This document shows positions 23,818 to 36,345 of a stretch of 64,000 nucleotides of DNA, piece after piece. This stretch comes from Pyrocephalus nanus (taxonomy: Eukaryota > Chordata > Aves > Passeriformes > Tyrannidae). The stretch lies in assembly GCA_038380795.1 (NCBI GenBank), contig CM076259.1, forward strand, positions 79,333,224 through 79,397,223. Direction: 5' to 3'. Both the position numbers and the translations under genes were made by a program. Below the pieces are notes generated by a model. That model did not search any database, was not told where the DNA came from, and was given only the letters and a program-made list of their open reading frames with translations. The stretch's first letter is position 1; each line of letters starts with the position of its first letter.

Positions 23818-26800
23818 TAGATATGCATACACACACATGCATAAATGCAAATACAGTCTGTAATAGAAGCACTGAATACTAACGACAGGAAGCACCTTAA
23901 TAGCACCTTCTCCTTTGCCATGGGGCTTTTTCTCTCTCTGTTTGAAGACTTTAAGACACCTGTTGTTTGTGTTACTCTCCTTTCTCCTTCACTGATTTCA
24001 AATCACAGAAGGGCTCAAGGAGACTGAAAATAAAACCAGAAGGCAGGGTGGCATGCTAGAGGGAATGCCTGCTAAAACCTAGCACAAGCATTTGCATGCG
24101 AGTCATGTTCCTCAGCTGTTGAAACAGCAGATGCTAATCAGGAAATGCCTACACAGCTCTCCTCATTACCTACTTCACTGAAAATGCTACCCCCTGTGTT
24201 CCCCACGAAGTTTTACTTCCTCGTAAAGCTCAATTACCATAAACACTACTCCTTAGCCAATACTCACATTTTTTTTTTGCTATAAACAAAAGCTGTTTGT
24301 CATTCTATATTCCTCCGTACTAGAGATGGTTGGCTGCCTCTAAATACTATTTGTGTGTTTTCTCTAACAATATCCATTACCCTACTTTAACTAGATTCCT
24401 TCAAATCATATCCCTTCTCTGAATCAAACCTGGCTCTTTCCTCTCTCACTTCTTTGGCACGTGCCATATGTTTATGACAGTGCATAGCACATGAAATAGT
24501 AGGTATTTACCAGGTGAAAAAAAAATGGATTATTTCTATACTATTACTTGGCTACTCCTGGACAAACTGGTATCATTACTATTATGTAATTATGAAAAGC
24601 ATAGCAATAGTCTGATTTTTTTTCCCCCTTCAAGGAACAGTCAAACCTGAATACTGTACTCTGCCTAAAAATACTGCAGCTATCCAACTCCAGACATGTG
24701 GGTAGTGGAACAGCTTTGGACAGGGTTTGCTTTCACCCAGTATATTAGGATGCAATTCTGCTGGGTTAAACACTCAGTCAAAAAATCCCTTAAATATATG
24801 TTACTTTAAAGTAGAATAATAATTCTACTTATGTGGGGAGTATTCATGAATGGAAATTAGGTACCTGACAATTACTATACTGAACTGCAGCCCTGCAGCC
24901 ATCAGCTCCTCTGAGGAAAGAGTTAGTCAAAAGGAGACTTTTAAAAGGTCCATTTTCCCTTGGCTCAGGTGGAAATTGAATATTTCTAAGCTAAGTGTGA
25001 TGCCTACAGTCTTGCCTCAGACACCATCTCAGCTGGCTGAAAAGCTATAAGCGTCTACACTTTCTTCAGTAAAGTAGCCATAACACATAAGATATTGTTT
25101 GTGCAAACATCTAAGATATTATTTGTGCATGTTTTCATGAACCTAGACAAGTCTAGATCTGTATCTCTAATACTCAACCCAGCAAGAATTCTCAGAAAAT
25201 TACCAATGTGCTAAACAGCATCAACTTAAAAAAATCATCCACAGGTGACTGTACTGAAACCCACTGCTGGAGGGAAAGGCAGTATAATGGCATCTTTTTA
25301 AGGGAAACTCAATGGTGAGGGCACTCCCCTAGGCTATCTGCCTATCTGTACCCAACCTGAAGGAATCCAATCTGCCTCTGGCTGACAAGAATAAATTAGA
25401 TCTTCCCTACAAGAATGACAAAAATGTCCTGATCCCAGGACATTTTTATTAGGAAGTGACATGACTTGCAAACAACAACTTGTGCTCAGGATTTCTTTTC
25501 CAAGGTCAATGCCCAGGTTTAATCTGAAGTTTTATAAAAAAAAGTGGTTTTAACCTGTCAAAGCAACATGTGAAAAATAAAATATATACCAGCTACCAAT
25601 TTCCAAAACCTTAGGAATAGGTTTTGGCTGTGAACTGCAATCTGATACAGTGTCCTGGGTCCTGGGGAAAGGAAGGATGTATGAAATCGCATCTTGCTGA
25701 GGAAAGATTTTCACTTGGATATTTTTGCCAGATTCTCATCAAGCTTTTGCTTGATGTGAGTCCTGTGTAGAGATATTTTAATTCTTCTGGTTGCAGTAGC
25801 ATTAATACATATCACAGAACATAGATCATGGATTCAAACTTGTGGAATCAAAAGTTCTGTTACTGTGGAGTTCTTAGTTTTGGGGGCCCCAGCTGTGTCA
25901 CCAAATCTCAGCATTGTATTACTCCCTAATGATGGGGGCTTTGCTTGTGGAATGATGTGGTAGTGTCAGAATCTACTTTCATTTAAGAAAAAAACAAAAA
26001 AGAAATAAAATTAAAAAAACCCACATTATCCATTTCTCGCATGTGGGAGTGCCTGAACAATAGAGCTCAGGCTACTTGTGGTGTCAGCATGGAGATATTA
26101 AGAATGTTGGAAAGTAATTCAATTGAATGAATTGAATTCAATTAGATGAATTCTTTACCAAGTAATGTCTTTCTGTCAATCAAAGGCTGAAGTATACCTT
26201 GACGAAGCTAGGCCTTAATGCCAATCAATAATATGGCAGGCATAGTAGCAAATGGCTAAATCAAAGTACAGGCATAGCACTGTATTTCTCAGTGCAGGAG
26301 GGGAGTAATCGAGGTGTGAAATGATGAGATCCCAGAAAACAGCTGCAGTGCAGTGAAAGGGCAAAATGCCTTGTCATATAGACACATTTGTGCAGGAAAA
26401 TCTGTAAGATCTCAAGGCTTCTCCTGCACATGAGACCTGGAATACATCTAAATTAATATTTCTCTGACTTGCTGCACACTGAATTAGGTGAGTTAGACTA
26501 CCATCTTACAGTATACCTATTTGACAAATGCTGCTGTAAGAAAAAAAATTAAGATTTCCCATCCATAGTTCCACATTTTTCCAACACTTAAGTTGGCCAG
26601 AAGTCTGCAGTTCAAAATGATCTTGTGCATTAGTTCCTCTTCAAATGGCAGAAAACACAGCAACACATGGTTATGTACCTTATGGAATAAGGAGAAATTT
26701 ATATTAATTTTCTGTATGTTCAGAAGACATTTAGTGGATCTGGGCCTAAAAGCCCTCTAAAAACCCCATAATTTTTAAACAGAAAAACAAGAATAAGCAA

Positions 26801-27552
26801 AGCTGGCAGAATTTTCTATGTGCAAACTGGTCACACAAGATACTGAGAAACACAAGACTTTAGCTACCACTACAGACTTTGTGGTCACTTTACTAACAAA
26901 AGATCAAAATATACAGCAGTACTAGCTGAACCTGGCAATCCTACAGATGCACCATGAAAGCAGCAAATACTCTGAACCACTTTCACATACTTTACACCAT
27001 CTTCTGATGGAAAATTTCCTTAATAGATTACAACAGTCAGAGAACACCATTATTGGCTCTTCTAAGCTGATGTTATTTCTGTCCTCTGGAAGATTATTAA
27101 ACATGGACTTAAAAGGAAAATTAAAAAAACAGGACTTGATATCATGCAGGTAAAAATCAGGGATGACTCTTTCTGGTTAAAGAATCACTGAAAATGCAGT
27201 AAAGATGTCAGCATGTAAAAGCAAACTTTTTAGCTACAGTTCCTGTCTCTCATTTTTAAATTTTTTAAAGACTTGAACATGTGAATATCACTTATTGTAA
27301 AGAAACAAAACACAACTTTTGTCCAAATTTAGGCAAAATTCATTGCAAATCAATGCTATTGCAAATATTAGAACTTACTTTACTGGGATTCTAATTAGCA
27401 GGGATATGAATGGTAATATTGATCACATAGCAATTCTTTTTTTCATTTACATTCATAAGAACCTAAATTAAGGTCATGAATAAAAGCTGCACAGCATACA
27501 TAAAGACAAACTAACAAAAATTAGTTTGAACAGAAACCTATGGGTTTAAGAA

Positions 27553-27609
27553 AATCACAGAATAGTTACAGTTGGAAAGGTCCTCTGGAGATCATCTAAT
27601 CCAATCCCC
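27553..27609 (-). mobile_element. CR1 LINE 3' tail, short copy
   Basis: Starts with AATCACAGAATAGTTACAGT, then TTGGAAAGGTCCTCTGGAG and ATCATCTAATCCAATCCCC. This is the reverse complement of the CR1 3' terminus. Only the last 57 or so bases are recognisable. A second, longer copy in the same orientation lies 50 bp on. Confidence 0.8.
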
Positions 27610-27658
27610 AGTATTAAATACAGTCTGAAATTGGCTTAATTTTATGTCCTGATTGGAA

Positions 27659-27990
27659 TAATAGAATCATTAAAGCTGAAAATGGCCTCCAAGATCAAGT
27701 CCAACCTTTGCGCAAACAAGACCTTGTCAACTAAACCATAGCACCAAGTACCACGTCCAGTTGTTTCCTGAACACTCCCAGAGATGGTGACTCCACCACT
27801 TCCCTGGGCAGCTCATACCAATGCTAAACCTTTCTGTGAAGAAATTCTTCCTGATGTCCAACTTGAACCTCCCCTGGCACAGCTTGAGGCTATTTCCTCT
27901 TGCCCTGTCACTGGTTGTCTGGGAGAAGAGACTGACTCCCACCTTGCTACAATCTCCCTTCAGAGAGTTGTAGAGAGTAATAAGGCCAAA
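27659..27990 (-). mobile_element. CR1 LINE 3' end, longer copy
   Basis: Read on the + strand it shows the standard inverted CR1 landmarks in order: ATAGAATCATTAAAG, AAGTCCAACC, ACTAAACCATAGCACCAAGT, GATGGTGACTCCACCACTTC, CCTGGGCAGC, GAAATTCTTCCTGATGTCC, CCCCTGGCACAGCTTGAGGC, and GTTGTAGAGAGTAATAAGG. It is 5'-truncated, non-coding and in the sense orientation for FGF14. The open frames on both strands here (27727-28074 and 27784-28080) are CR1-derived. Confidence 0.92.
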
Positions 27991-30900
27991 ACAGAACATA
28001 AAGCAACTCGGATTACAAAATCTTCCTTGTTTCATAACAGAAAGTTTGCTTTGTTTACAACAAGATATGGCCATATTTAACTATAATTTATTAAAGGCAA
28101 TAATATTTTGTATGGAAAGTGGAGCACATGCTCATCACTTGCACAAACTTACCATTTGCAAGACTAAATAATGATGTCCTATAAAAGCATATTTTATATA
28201 ATAACTTCAAGAATGATCCCAAATTGCTACTTATATACACTAAGGAGAAGTCATATATTTCTCTCTCCTTCTACATAGCAGCTATTATGTTACAAGCAGT
28301 GCCCAGGTATTTATTTTCTTTTGATCACTACCTACAATTCAGAGTCATCAACTCAGTGGGATGTGGCTGAAATAGAAAAAATTTTCCTTGATATAAGCAT
28401 TTATGATATATGTTATTTAAAGTTGTAAAATGGACTCAAAAAATGAACTAATGTTTCTGAAATGCAGTCATCATGAATATCTGAAATGTAATTCTCATAT
28501 TAGGAGTGAATGAGTAGGGGTTGTTAAAAGTTGAGGGAAGGTTTGGGTCAGCAGTCTGGAAAAGGTTGCTAATATTCAAAACTGTCTTAATGGCACTTGT
28601 GTCAAAGCTCAAATACTTCACCAAATGCTCAAGAAAAGAACCACTAAAGAAGTGTTGCCTTACTTGAATAAGTGACGAAAAATTAATTTTAGAAAATATG
28701 ATCAAGAAGCCAAATTTTTAACCCTGGGTTTAGAATGTCTTCAGCACACCAACAGCCATCACACACTGAAGTGTATGGCCAAGTATAATATCCTTAGAAA
28801 CATATAAAGGAGAGCGAAGTTAATTTCTGCTTCAGTTCAACTCTGAGCTGTTACAGAAATGCGTAATTTTTGGCTTGAGTACATCTTTGGCTTTAAAGGA
28901 AATGCAGCCAGAATCCCTGTAACGCTAAAATGAGATTTTCATTCTCCAAGAGCGTAATTTCCTCACCACCTAATCCTCAGCATCTAGCTTCCCTTAAGAT
29001 TCAAATTTGCAGTAGAAATCTGCTTTAAGGCTTCAGCTTAAACAACAACTATAACTTCTTGCTGTATCAACACAGAAAGACATCTTTTATCTCCTGTACA
29101 GCATCTATGATTAAAGAAATCCAGTATCAATAAGAAAGACAGATGCCCCAAGGCACCAGTAAGAAAAATTAAATGCATTGTAGGGAATGTTTTCTTCCAG
29201 TTCTGTTATGAGAAATTTTGGAGAAGGGCATGAGTAAACCAGCCTGTATTTTTTTGATGGTCACTTCCACTCAGAACAGCCTTAATTCATCACCTTGTAG
29301 ATAGCACCAGGTTCTCAGAAAAGGTCAGCGCCAAGGGAAAAACGGGACAGCACTAAATTAAGAGACTGTGAGGACGGATTTAACAACATAGTTGTTGAAA
29401 CAAACCACAATGGGCTGGGGAAGGAATTCTCATCGGGTTGTCCATCAATTCACCATTCTGTCTATGGATGAATAACGCAGGAAGCATACAGGGTACACTC
29501 AGTCATAGGCCAAACCTTTCCAAATGACAGTGGAATTGTTTGAAACAAGTTCATTCAGACACCTACAGTCATTACTGTAGACAACCTTTTGCAATCCAAA
29601 TGCCTCAAATAAAGCAAATTATAAAGAAAAGAGCAAAGTAGTTATTTAAATGGCCAAGCACCCAAAAAGAACAAAGGAGGATGGTTTTTTCTACTTGTTT
29701 ACCACTAATGAAATTTCTGCTCCTCTCCAATACACTGAAATATTGGATAAAAGAGATCAATTACAGTTTTTTCCACTATTGTTCAAAGTCAGATGGGATA
29801 GTATATTTTCATATATATGATTTTTTGCAGACCTCCATGAGTATCGTAGTATGACATATCCATAACCATGTAAAAATGCAAAAGTAAACATAAATAGATG
29901 CAAATTCAAAGGTATTTTGTAAGGTTCACTTTAGGCTCTTTCAGTTCTACATGTTCCTTCCAAAAGATGTGCGAATTTATGAAAGTTTTAAATGGGTGTC
30001 ATTTACAAGCTGAGCAGCTAGAAAAAGTTGCAAGAACATTCAAGTTATACCAAGTGGCCTACTTTAGTGTACTCTTTTCTATTTCTTTTTTCTTTACAGT
30101 TGTGAGCTTGTTTTTCTACTTGCAGCCTTTTTTTATGACCTGTCAGTGCATGAATTATACCATCTAAAAACCAACTATTATAAAAGACAGGGGCTGGAAA
30201 AATAAAAGTCAGGAGGGTATCTCAATTATTATGAACTTCATGCTAATGTCTTTTTTAAACCTTTTGATGTTTTACACCGTGTATTCATAAGACGAACATG
30301 GAAGGTAAGTTTAGAGGAACCTCAGTCTTAGCAGACTTGTGTAAGGCAAAACTATTCTGTAATTAATATAATCAGTTCTCTGAAAAAATACATTAGCTAA
30401 GTCTTCTCTTATTTTCATGACTCAATATAAGCTGCAGTTGACTACTGAAGGATGGGAAGCAAAGAGAACAGAGACAATTTTCAGATGTTTGTTCCTTAAC
30501 TCTTTTTGTACAGCAAATAAATATTTTAGGAGAAACAGCAATTTCTTGCTTCTTTCACAGTGAATCTTTTTGCCCATCTTTGTCCTTCTAGCGTGGAAGC
30601 ACAACTGTAAATATTCAACAGGCTTTCCCCATTTCATTCCAAAACAGCTTCCACATATGAAGACAAAAGGCTGGAAATCCATTCTCTGTTCTCCTTCCTT
30701 CTCTCCTTTTCCAACAAGAAGACAAAAAATGATGGACATCAAATCTGAAAGACAGCCAAAACCTGACAGGCTGACAGGCTCTTAAATATTCTGTACTGTT
30801 TCCTGGTTTATGCATTTTCATTCTTTCATAGAGATGGATGCCTACAGCACTGTTCCACTTAAAAAGTCAGTGCACACAGTATGGGACACTCAACAGAGTG

Positions 30901-33900
30901 CTGCCTGCCATATAACGTCTGTCCAGAAAAGATGATCCAAGAGCAGAGTTGCCTGTCCTGAAATTATTAAGTGCAGATAAAAATCCTAAAATTCTTGCTA
31001 GTGTATTATATACGTATCGCATGCAAATAACAATAGTCATAAAAAGAAAGCCATCTTCTCACTTAATACATTTTACTTCGGAGATCTAAAATTATGTTCC
31101 TGTTATTATTTATTTTTATACACCTACACAGCTGTTACTTCAAGTATCCATTATCAGAAGAAACTCAAAGTCCAGAGACTCACACCCAAACACTCAAAAG
31201 CTGTACAGTGAATCAATGCAAAAGACAAAAGAAAATCCATTTTGTCTCCTGTTTTAACCAACAGTTAATGGGAAATAAAATGTCAGCCACTAAAAGGTAT
31301 TTTTTGGAATGGCATCACACCATTAACCAGTCAGAAATGGTGAAAGGAAACATGTCAGACACTTATGTTCATATCTTTATGTTGAGATCCCAGAAACTTA
31401 ATGTATCCCATTACAAAGGAGCTGATTGCATGCAACTCTTAACCTACTCAGCAGTGATGCTTGTTTTTGTTATGGATGGGTAACAGCAAGATGGTTATAG
31501 CTACATCCTGATGCTCAGATAAAAGTCCTCTTTTTGCAACAAACTTATAAGGATTGATTATGAGCAACGTGAATATAGATGCCTGGCAAAACCCATGAAA
31601 CTACAAAAATTAGAGTAGCGGCAAAGGATTACAGCTTTTTATTTGTCTCAGTGTTACAGTATGCATTGCAGAACTGAAAAAATATTAGGAAGTAGTTTTA
31701 CCAAGTAGGGTTCATAGCAACAATTAAAATAGCAAGACTTTTGTCCAGACTGCTGGCAACTTAGTTATAATCAATGCCACTACTTGCTCAGGGTGCTAGA
31801 AATCTGACAATTACCCATAAAATCAGTTGTCTCAAGCCTTTATTTAAATCATTGTCTATTATAGGATATTCCTATAACTGTCTTGAGAAAGTCAAAGCGT
31901 AGTGTTGCTGGATACAACTATATTGATCCTACAGCATATATAATCTATCCATGAACAGTCTTGATGAATAATGAGATGTAAATATCCAACTTTTAACCCT
32001 TCTAATCAGCACCTGAGGAATGCAGAGTATAAAACACAAGTTTATGCAAAGATGCTTGGCTGCTGTGAATATGTTTCCAAGAAAGCAACGAGGTTTTGCT
32101 TGAGACTGTGCTTGCTTTTACAGTTGCTTGGAAGTGAATTTACATCAACTATATTCCTGAGAAATGAAGGATCTCCTTTTTTGTCACCATGGCAGTAAAA
32201 ATGCATTATCTACAGACCTGAGTGGCTAACTGAAAAGATAAACTCACCCAGAAACATATATGACTATTGAATTGTACATTAAAACAATTGGAAGATCAGG
32301 GTCAAAACTATAGCCTTCTCAAAATAGTAAGTCGATCTGTAACCTGCCTTCAGCTGGCAAAGGAGATACAATCAATACATATATTAAGGTATTCCCTGCC
32401 TCATTATCTGTAAGAAGCAGGAGCAAATTGCTGAATGCAAAGAAAGACTGTTTTAAGGTCTTACAAACAGCCTACTGATTTCTAAAGCAAGGATCATGGA
32501 GGTGAAAATATCAGGTATTTTTATTTCCAAGTTTGCTAGAAAAACAATTCTTCACTGGTTCACCAAAGCTCAGAACAGTTTTTTATGCCTGTCTTTCACA
32601 AGAAAGGTGTGCATCAAATGTTGAACTTCACACAAGTGTTGAACTTCAAAGGATAATTCGGAAGAGCTGGAAATTCAGCCAGTGAGTTGGTTACTCCCTG
32701 CTGATGCCTAGTTGCCTTTTCAGAGCAATTACTTTACCTGTGAGTTATGAGCATTAATTTGTCACCTGGCTCTGTAGACCCTGATGATCCTTGATGACTC
32801 ACATAACTTTGCTATTATACCTTTTTCTCACTGCTCATAATTTACATGAAGAGCTTTGGGGCAGTCACTATATTAAAACTCTTGTTTTCTCCTTAGCCAT
32901 GGTGATGAGCCTAAGCTCAAGACTGTGCCTGTGCTGAGGTGTTATTTCTTTTGGCCAGAATGTCCTCCTTATCCTTCATGCTCACCTGCTGGCTCCATCT
33001 CTGGGCAAAGCATTTTCCCAAGCAGGGAAGTTCAGGCAAGAGGATGCACACAGTCATACTCACATCCACTCACACTACAAATTTAATTCTAAAGGCAATG
33101 GATATATCTCCCTAGATTATAAGCCAATACAAGAGTTTCACCAAAATTTCTGCACTTGCTTTTTTGGATTATATTCTGTCATTCCTCCCCACTGGTTCTT
33201 TTATATTCTTTGTTTTTTGTTAATATGCATTTACATGGTTGGTCTTCTTTTCTGTATATGCCAAGGTCTCACAGACATTAAGAAAACCCACCAAAACAAA
33301 GCAAAACAAAACTAAAAAAAGGGAATAATAATAATAATTTTAATAAAAGAAAAGATTTAGCAAATTGTTGTTTTGAGAGAAGCTTGGAGCAGAAAAAAAA
33401 AATTAGCAAGATAAAGGTGTCCCACCACTAGACCATGTCTCAGTTCCTCTAGAGCAAAGTTACTTTTAATCACTTTTCCTAATATACAAAGCAACTCATT
33501 GACTGCTGTCACATTGACAAGCACTGGACACACTTTTGTAAGATTGTGACTCCTTGCTTACAAGATTGTGGGATTTTTTTTTTTTTGTCTAACAATACTT
33601 GTTGATCTACAATTCATTTTTCTAGTCCATTTCTTTCAAGTCTTTCAAGAACCTTTTGAAGTATATTCTTTCTTCCCCCCACAATAATCAAGCCATCAGC
33701 ATATTAAAATTGCTACAGGCTATATGAACAGCTTTGTCCTGAGAATGTCACAGTGATTGCACATCTGTTTCCATACTCACTCTGAGGAATTACAGTGTTT
33801 ACCTTGACCTTGAGATAACATCAAATAGGGCAAAGTTTTGACTTCCCGCTATAAACACACAGTTGGCTTATCCTCAGCTTTATCATGATTTTCAATTTCT

Positions 33901-36115
33901 CCCACCATATCCCAAAGGCATTGCATGGCATGCACTCATAAAATCTATTGAAATTACATATATATTCTGCTTTTATGCTCATTAAGTTGTTAAAATTAAG
34001 CAAAAATGCAAATGAAGGACCTGTGCTTAGACTTAAACTCCTGTTCCATTTTTTTACATTTCTCTTAGCTTCTACCTTTTACATTGACCCAGATAGATAT
34101 AAGTAGTCCCATGTAGGCCTGCGTATAAGAGCTTGTTTTTCAACACTTTACTCATCACAGCTGAATTTGGCCCCCATGCTTACAGAAATATAGAATTAGA
34201 GATGGAAGTGTTCTTTTTTCCCTCTTCACTGAAGAGTCGAGCAAATATGACCTTTCGACTCAGACTCGAGCAGTTGGTTTGACTCAATGTGTGTCAGGGC
34301 TGGTCTCTCTGGTGCTAACTTGCAGTGGCCCAGAGGGACTGCCGGGCTGCCACATCTCCAACCGTGCCCTCTGCCTCACTGGCACACCCCTTACAACAAG
34401 GGACAAGGTTGCAGAAGTGGCTCTTTCTGCAGCCATATAATAATAACAACATGTAAATGAGCAACACACTTTCTGTATCTATGACCTACAAGGGCCAAGG
34501 TGAGGATGGAACATGTACATTTTAAAATGCATAAAACCAATGACTTGTGGAAGAAAAAATGAACGAGTGGACATAGAAAGGGAACTTGGACTGCAATAAA
34601 TGAAAGATTTCCCAAGCTACATTTTGTGCTATGCTGCCTTGTTTTCTTTTGCATTATGTTTTTTTTTAGCTGTGAGTTTAACCTGTCATCAGTGGTATTT
34701 CCTCAGGACTTTGTTCATGACTCTTCCATTCCTTTGCAGAGATCTTAGACAGCTGGTGAAAAAAACCCACTGAGTTTAGGGACTATAACCTATTACCATT
34801 CTGTTCAAATATCTAATTTTTGCAATGGGTAGAGTATAGAATGTGGGAAAGTAACACTAAGAAGACCAAGTCTGCTCACAGAGGGTTGGAGCTGTTGTAT
34901 TTCATGTATCAAAGTTGAGTTTGCAGAGACATTACAGGAGAAATAAACCAACAGAACATGCAGTTGAGTGCCTAAAACTTACAGCAGGTGGCACCTCCTC
35001 TTCTTATGACTCTTTACTTTGCTTGTCAGGCTTTTTTAACTCTACTTTTGATCTAACTAAAAGCAAATAAAAAAAGGAAAAAAAACCAACAAACCCAAAC
35101 ATCTAGATATTCTGGAAACGTGAGAGGCTTTCTAATGTATAACTTACATATTTTAATACAAATATATCACTTGGCTAATCCAGGGTTATTTCTTTATACA
35201 CTGAATATCCCAAACAGTTGCAAAAAAAAAAATTCTTATATGTTAACTAAATAACAATCATCCATCAGACCTACTAGTGCTTAAAACAAAATGGGATCGA
35301 AATTGTGTTGGTTTTTTTCCAAACAATCACACAGAGTCTTAATATTAAGCAAAAAATAAACATTTTTCTTAAAATCCATATTTAAATAGGGATTGGTTTG
35401 TGGTACAGTTTGTCTGGATCCCTGAAAATGTAACATCTCTTCAGCATTTAAGACCCAGTCATCTTTAGTGATATATCACCTTGCATATTCAGTATTTCAC
35501 CAAGCATTCAGAGGTGTCAGTGGGAAGCACCAAGATATTTGGGAAAACTCAGGGTGTGAAGCAGGCTGCCAGTAACAGGCTGTGACATTCCAAATGAGAC
35601 TGCTAGGAAAAAGAAAAACCTTGTTCTTCAGGATGTGCACTGATAGGATGCTCTGTCAGTGGTTAAGAGATGAGTGCTGCTGGTGCTGGGAGCTGCCTCT
35701 GCAGTCATGCTTACAGGTGTGTCACCTCTGCTGCTTCTGGAAAGCCATCAGCCTGGGAACTGAACTCTTCTATGGAAAAATGCAGAAACTAAAAAAATGC
35801 TGCCAGTAAACAAAAATTCGGTGGCATTGAATATACCTGCCTACACCAGTGTCACTAATTTCAGTGAATAAACTTTCTCTTATCTGCTTGCATGAATTCA
35901 ATAATTAGAAAAGAGGGAGTCATCATGAATATAGCATTCACAGTTTCTGCTGAGGTGCTCAGTCCCCCGCAGTAACAAGAACATGCTGTTTACATTCTGT
36001 GTGATTTACATCAATGAAAAAACTGGTATTTCACAAATAGACAAACAGAAAACTTTTCATTTCTGTCAAGCTTTATGTCTTCACAGTTCTGTACTAGTAA
36101 TTGTCCACAATCAGA

Positions 36116-36345
36116 TTCATAGAATGGTTAAAGAATATCTAGCTCCAGCCCCTCTCCCCAGCAGGCAGAAAATCTTCCACTAGACCTTTTTTCTCAAAGC
36201 CCCATCCAGTCTGGTCTTGAACACATTCAGGAATGGGGCAACCCCAGCTTCTCTAGGAAATCTGTTTCAGTGCCTCACCACCCTCACAGCAAAGTATTTC
36301 TTCTGAATATCTGACCTAAATATATCCCTCTTTCAGTTCAAATAA
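36116..36345 (-). mobile_element. CR1 LINE 3' end, degraded
   Basis: Inverted CR1 landmarks: TTCATAGAATGG at the start, CCATCCAGTCTGGTCTTGAA, ATTCAGGAATGGGGCAACCC, CAGCTTCTCTAGG, GTTTCAGTGCCTCACCACCC and TATTTCTTCTGAATATCTGA. The copy is more diverged than the one at 27.7 kb and has lost parts of the 3' end. Edges are approximate. Confidence 0.9.

Noticed and set aside
27727..28080. Overlapping 115- and 98-residue frames on both strands
   Set aside because: Both lie in the CR1 copy at 27659-27990.
31094..31483. 129-residue open frame in the FGF14 intron
   Set aside because: No recognisable domain; composition and codon pattern look like random intron. A 40-kb AT-rich intron is expected to contain such frames.
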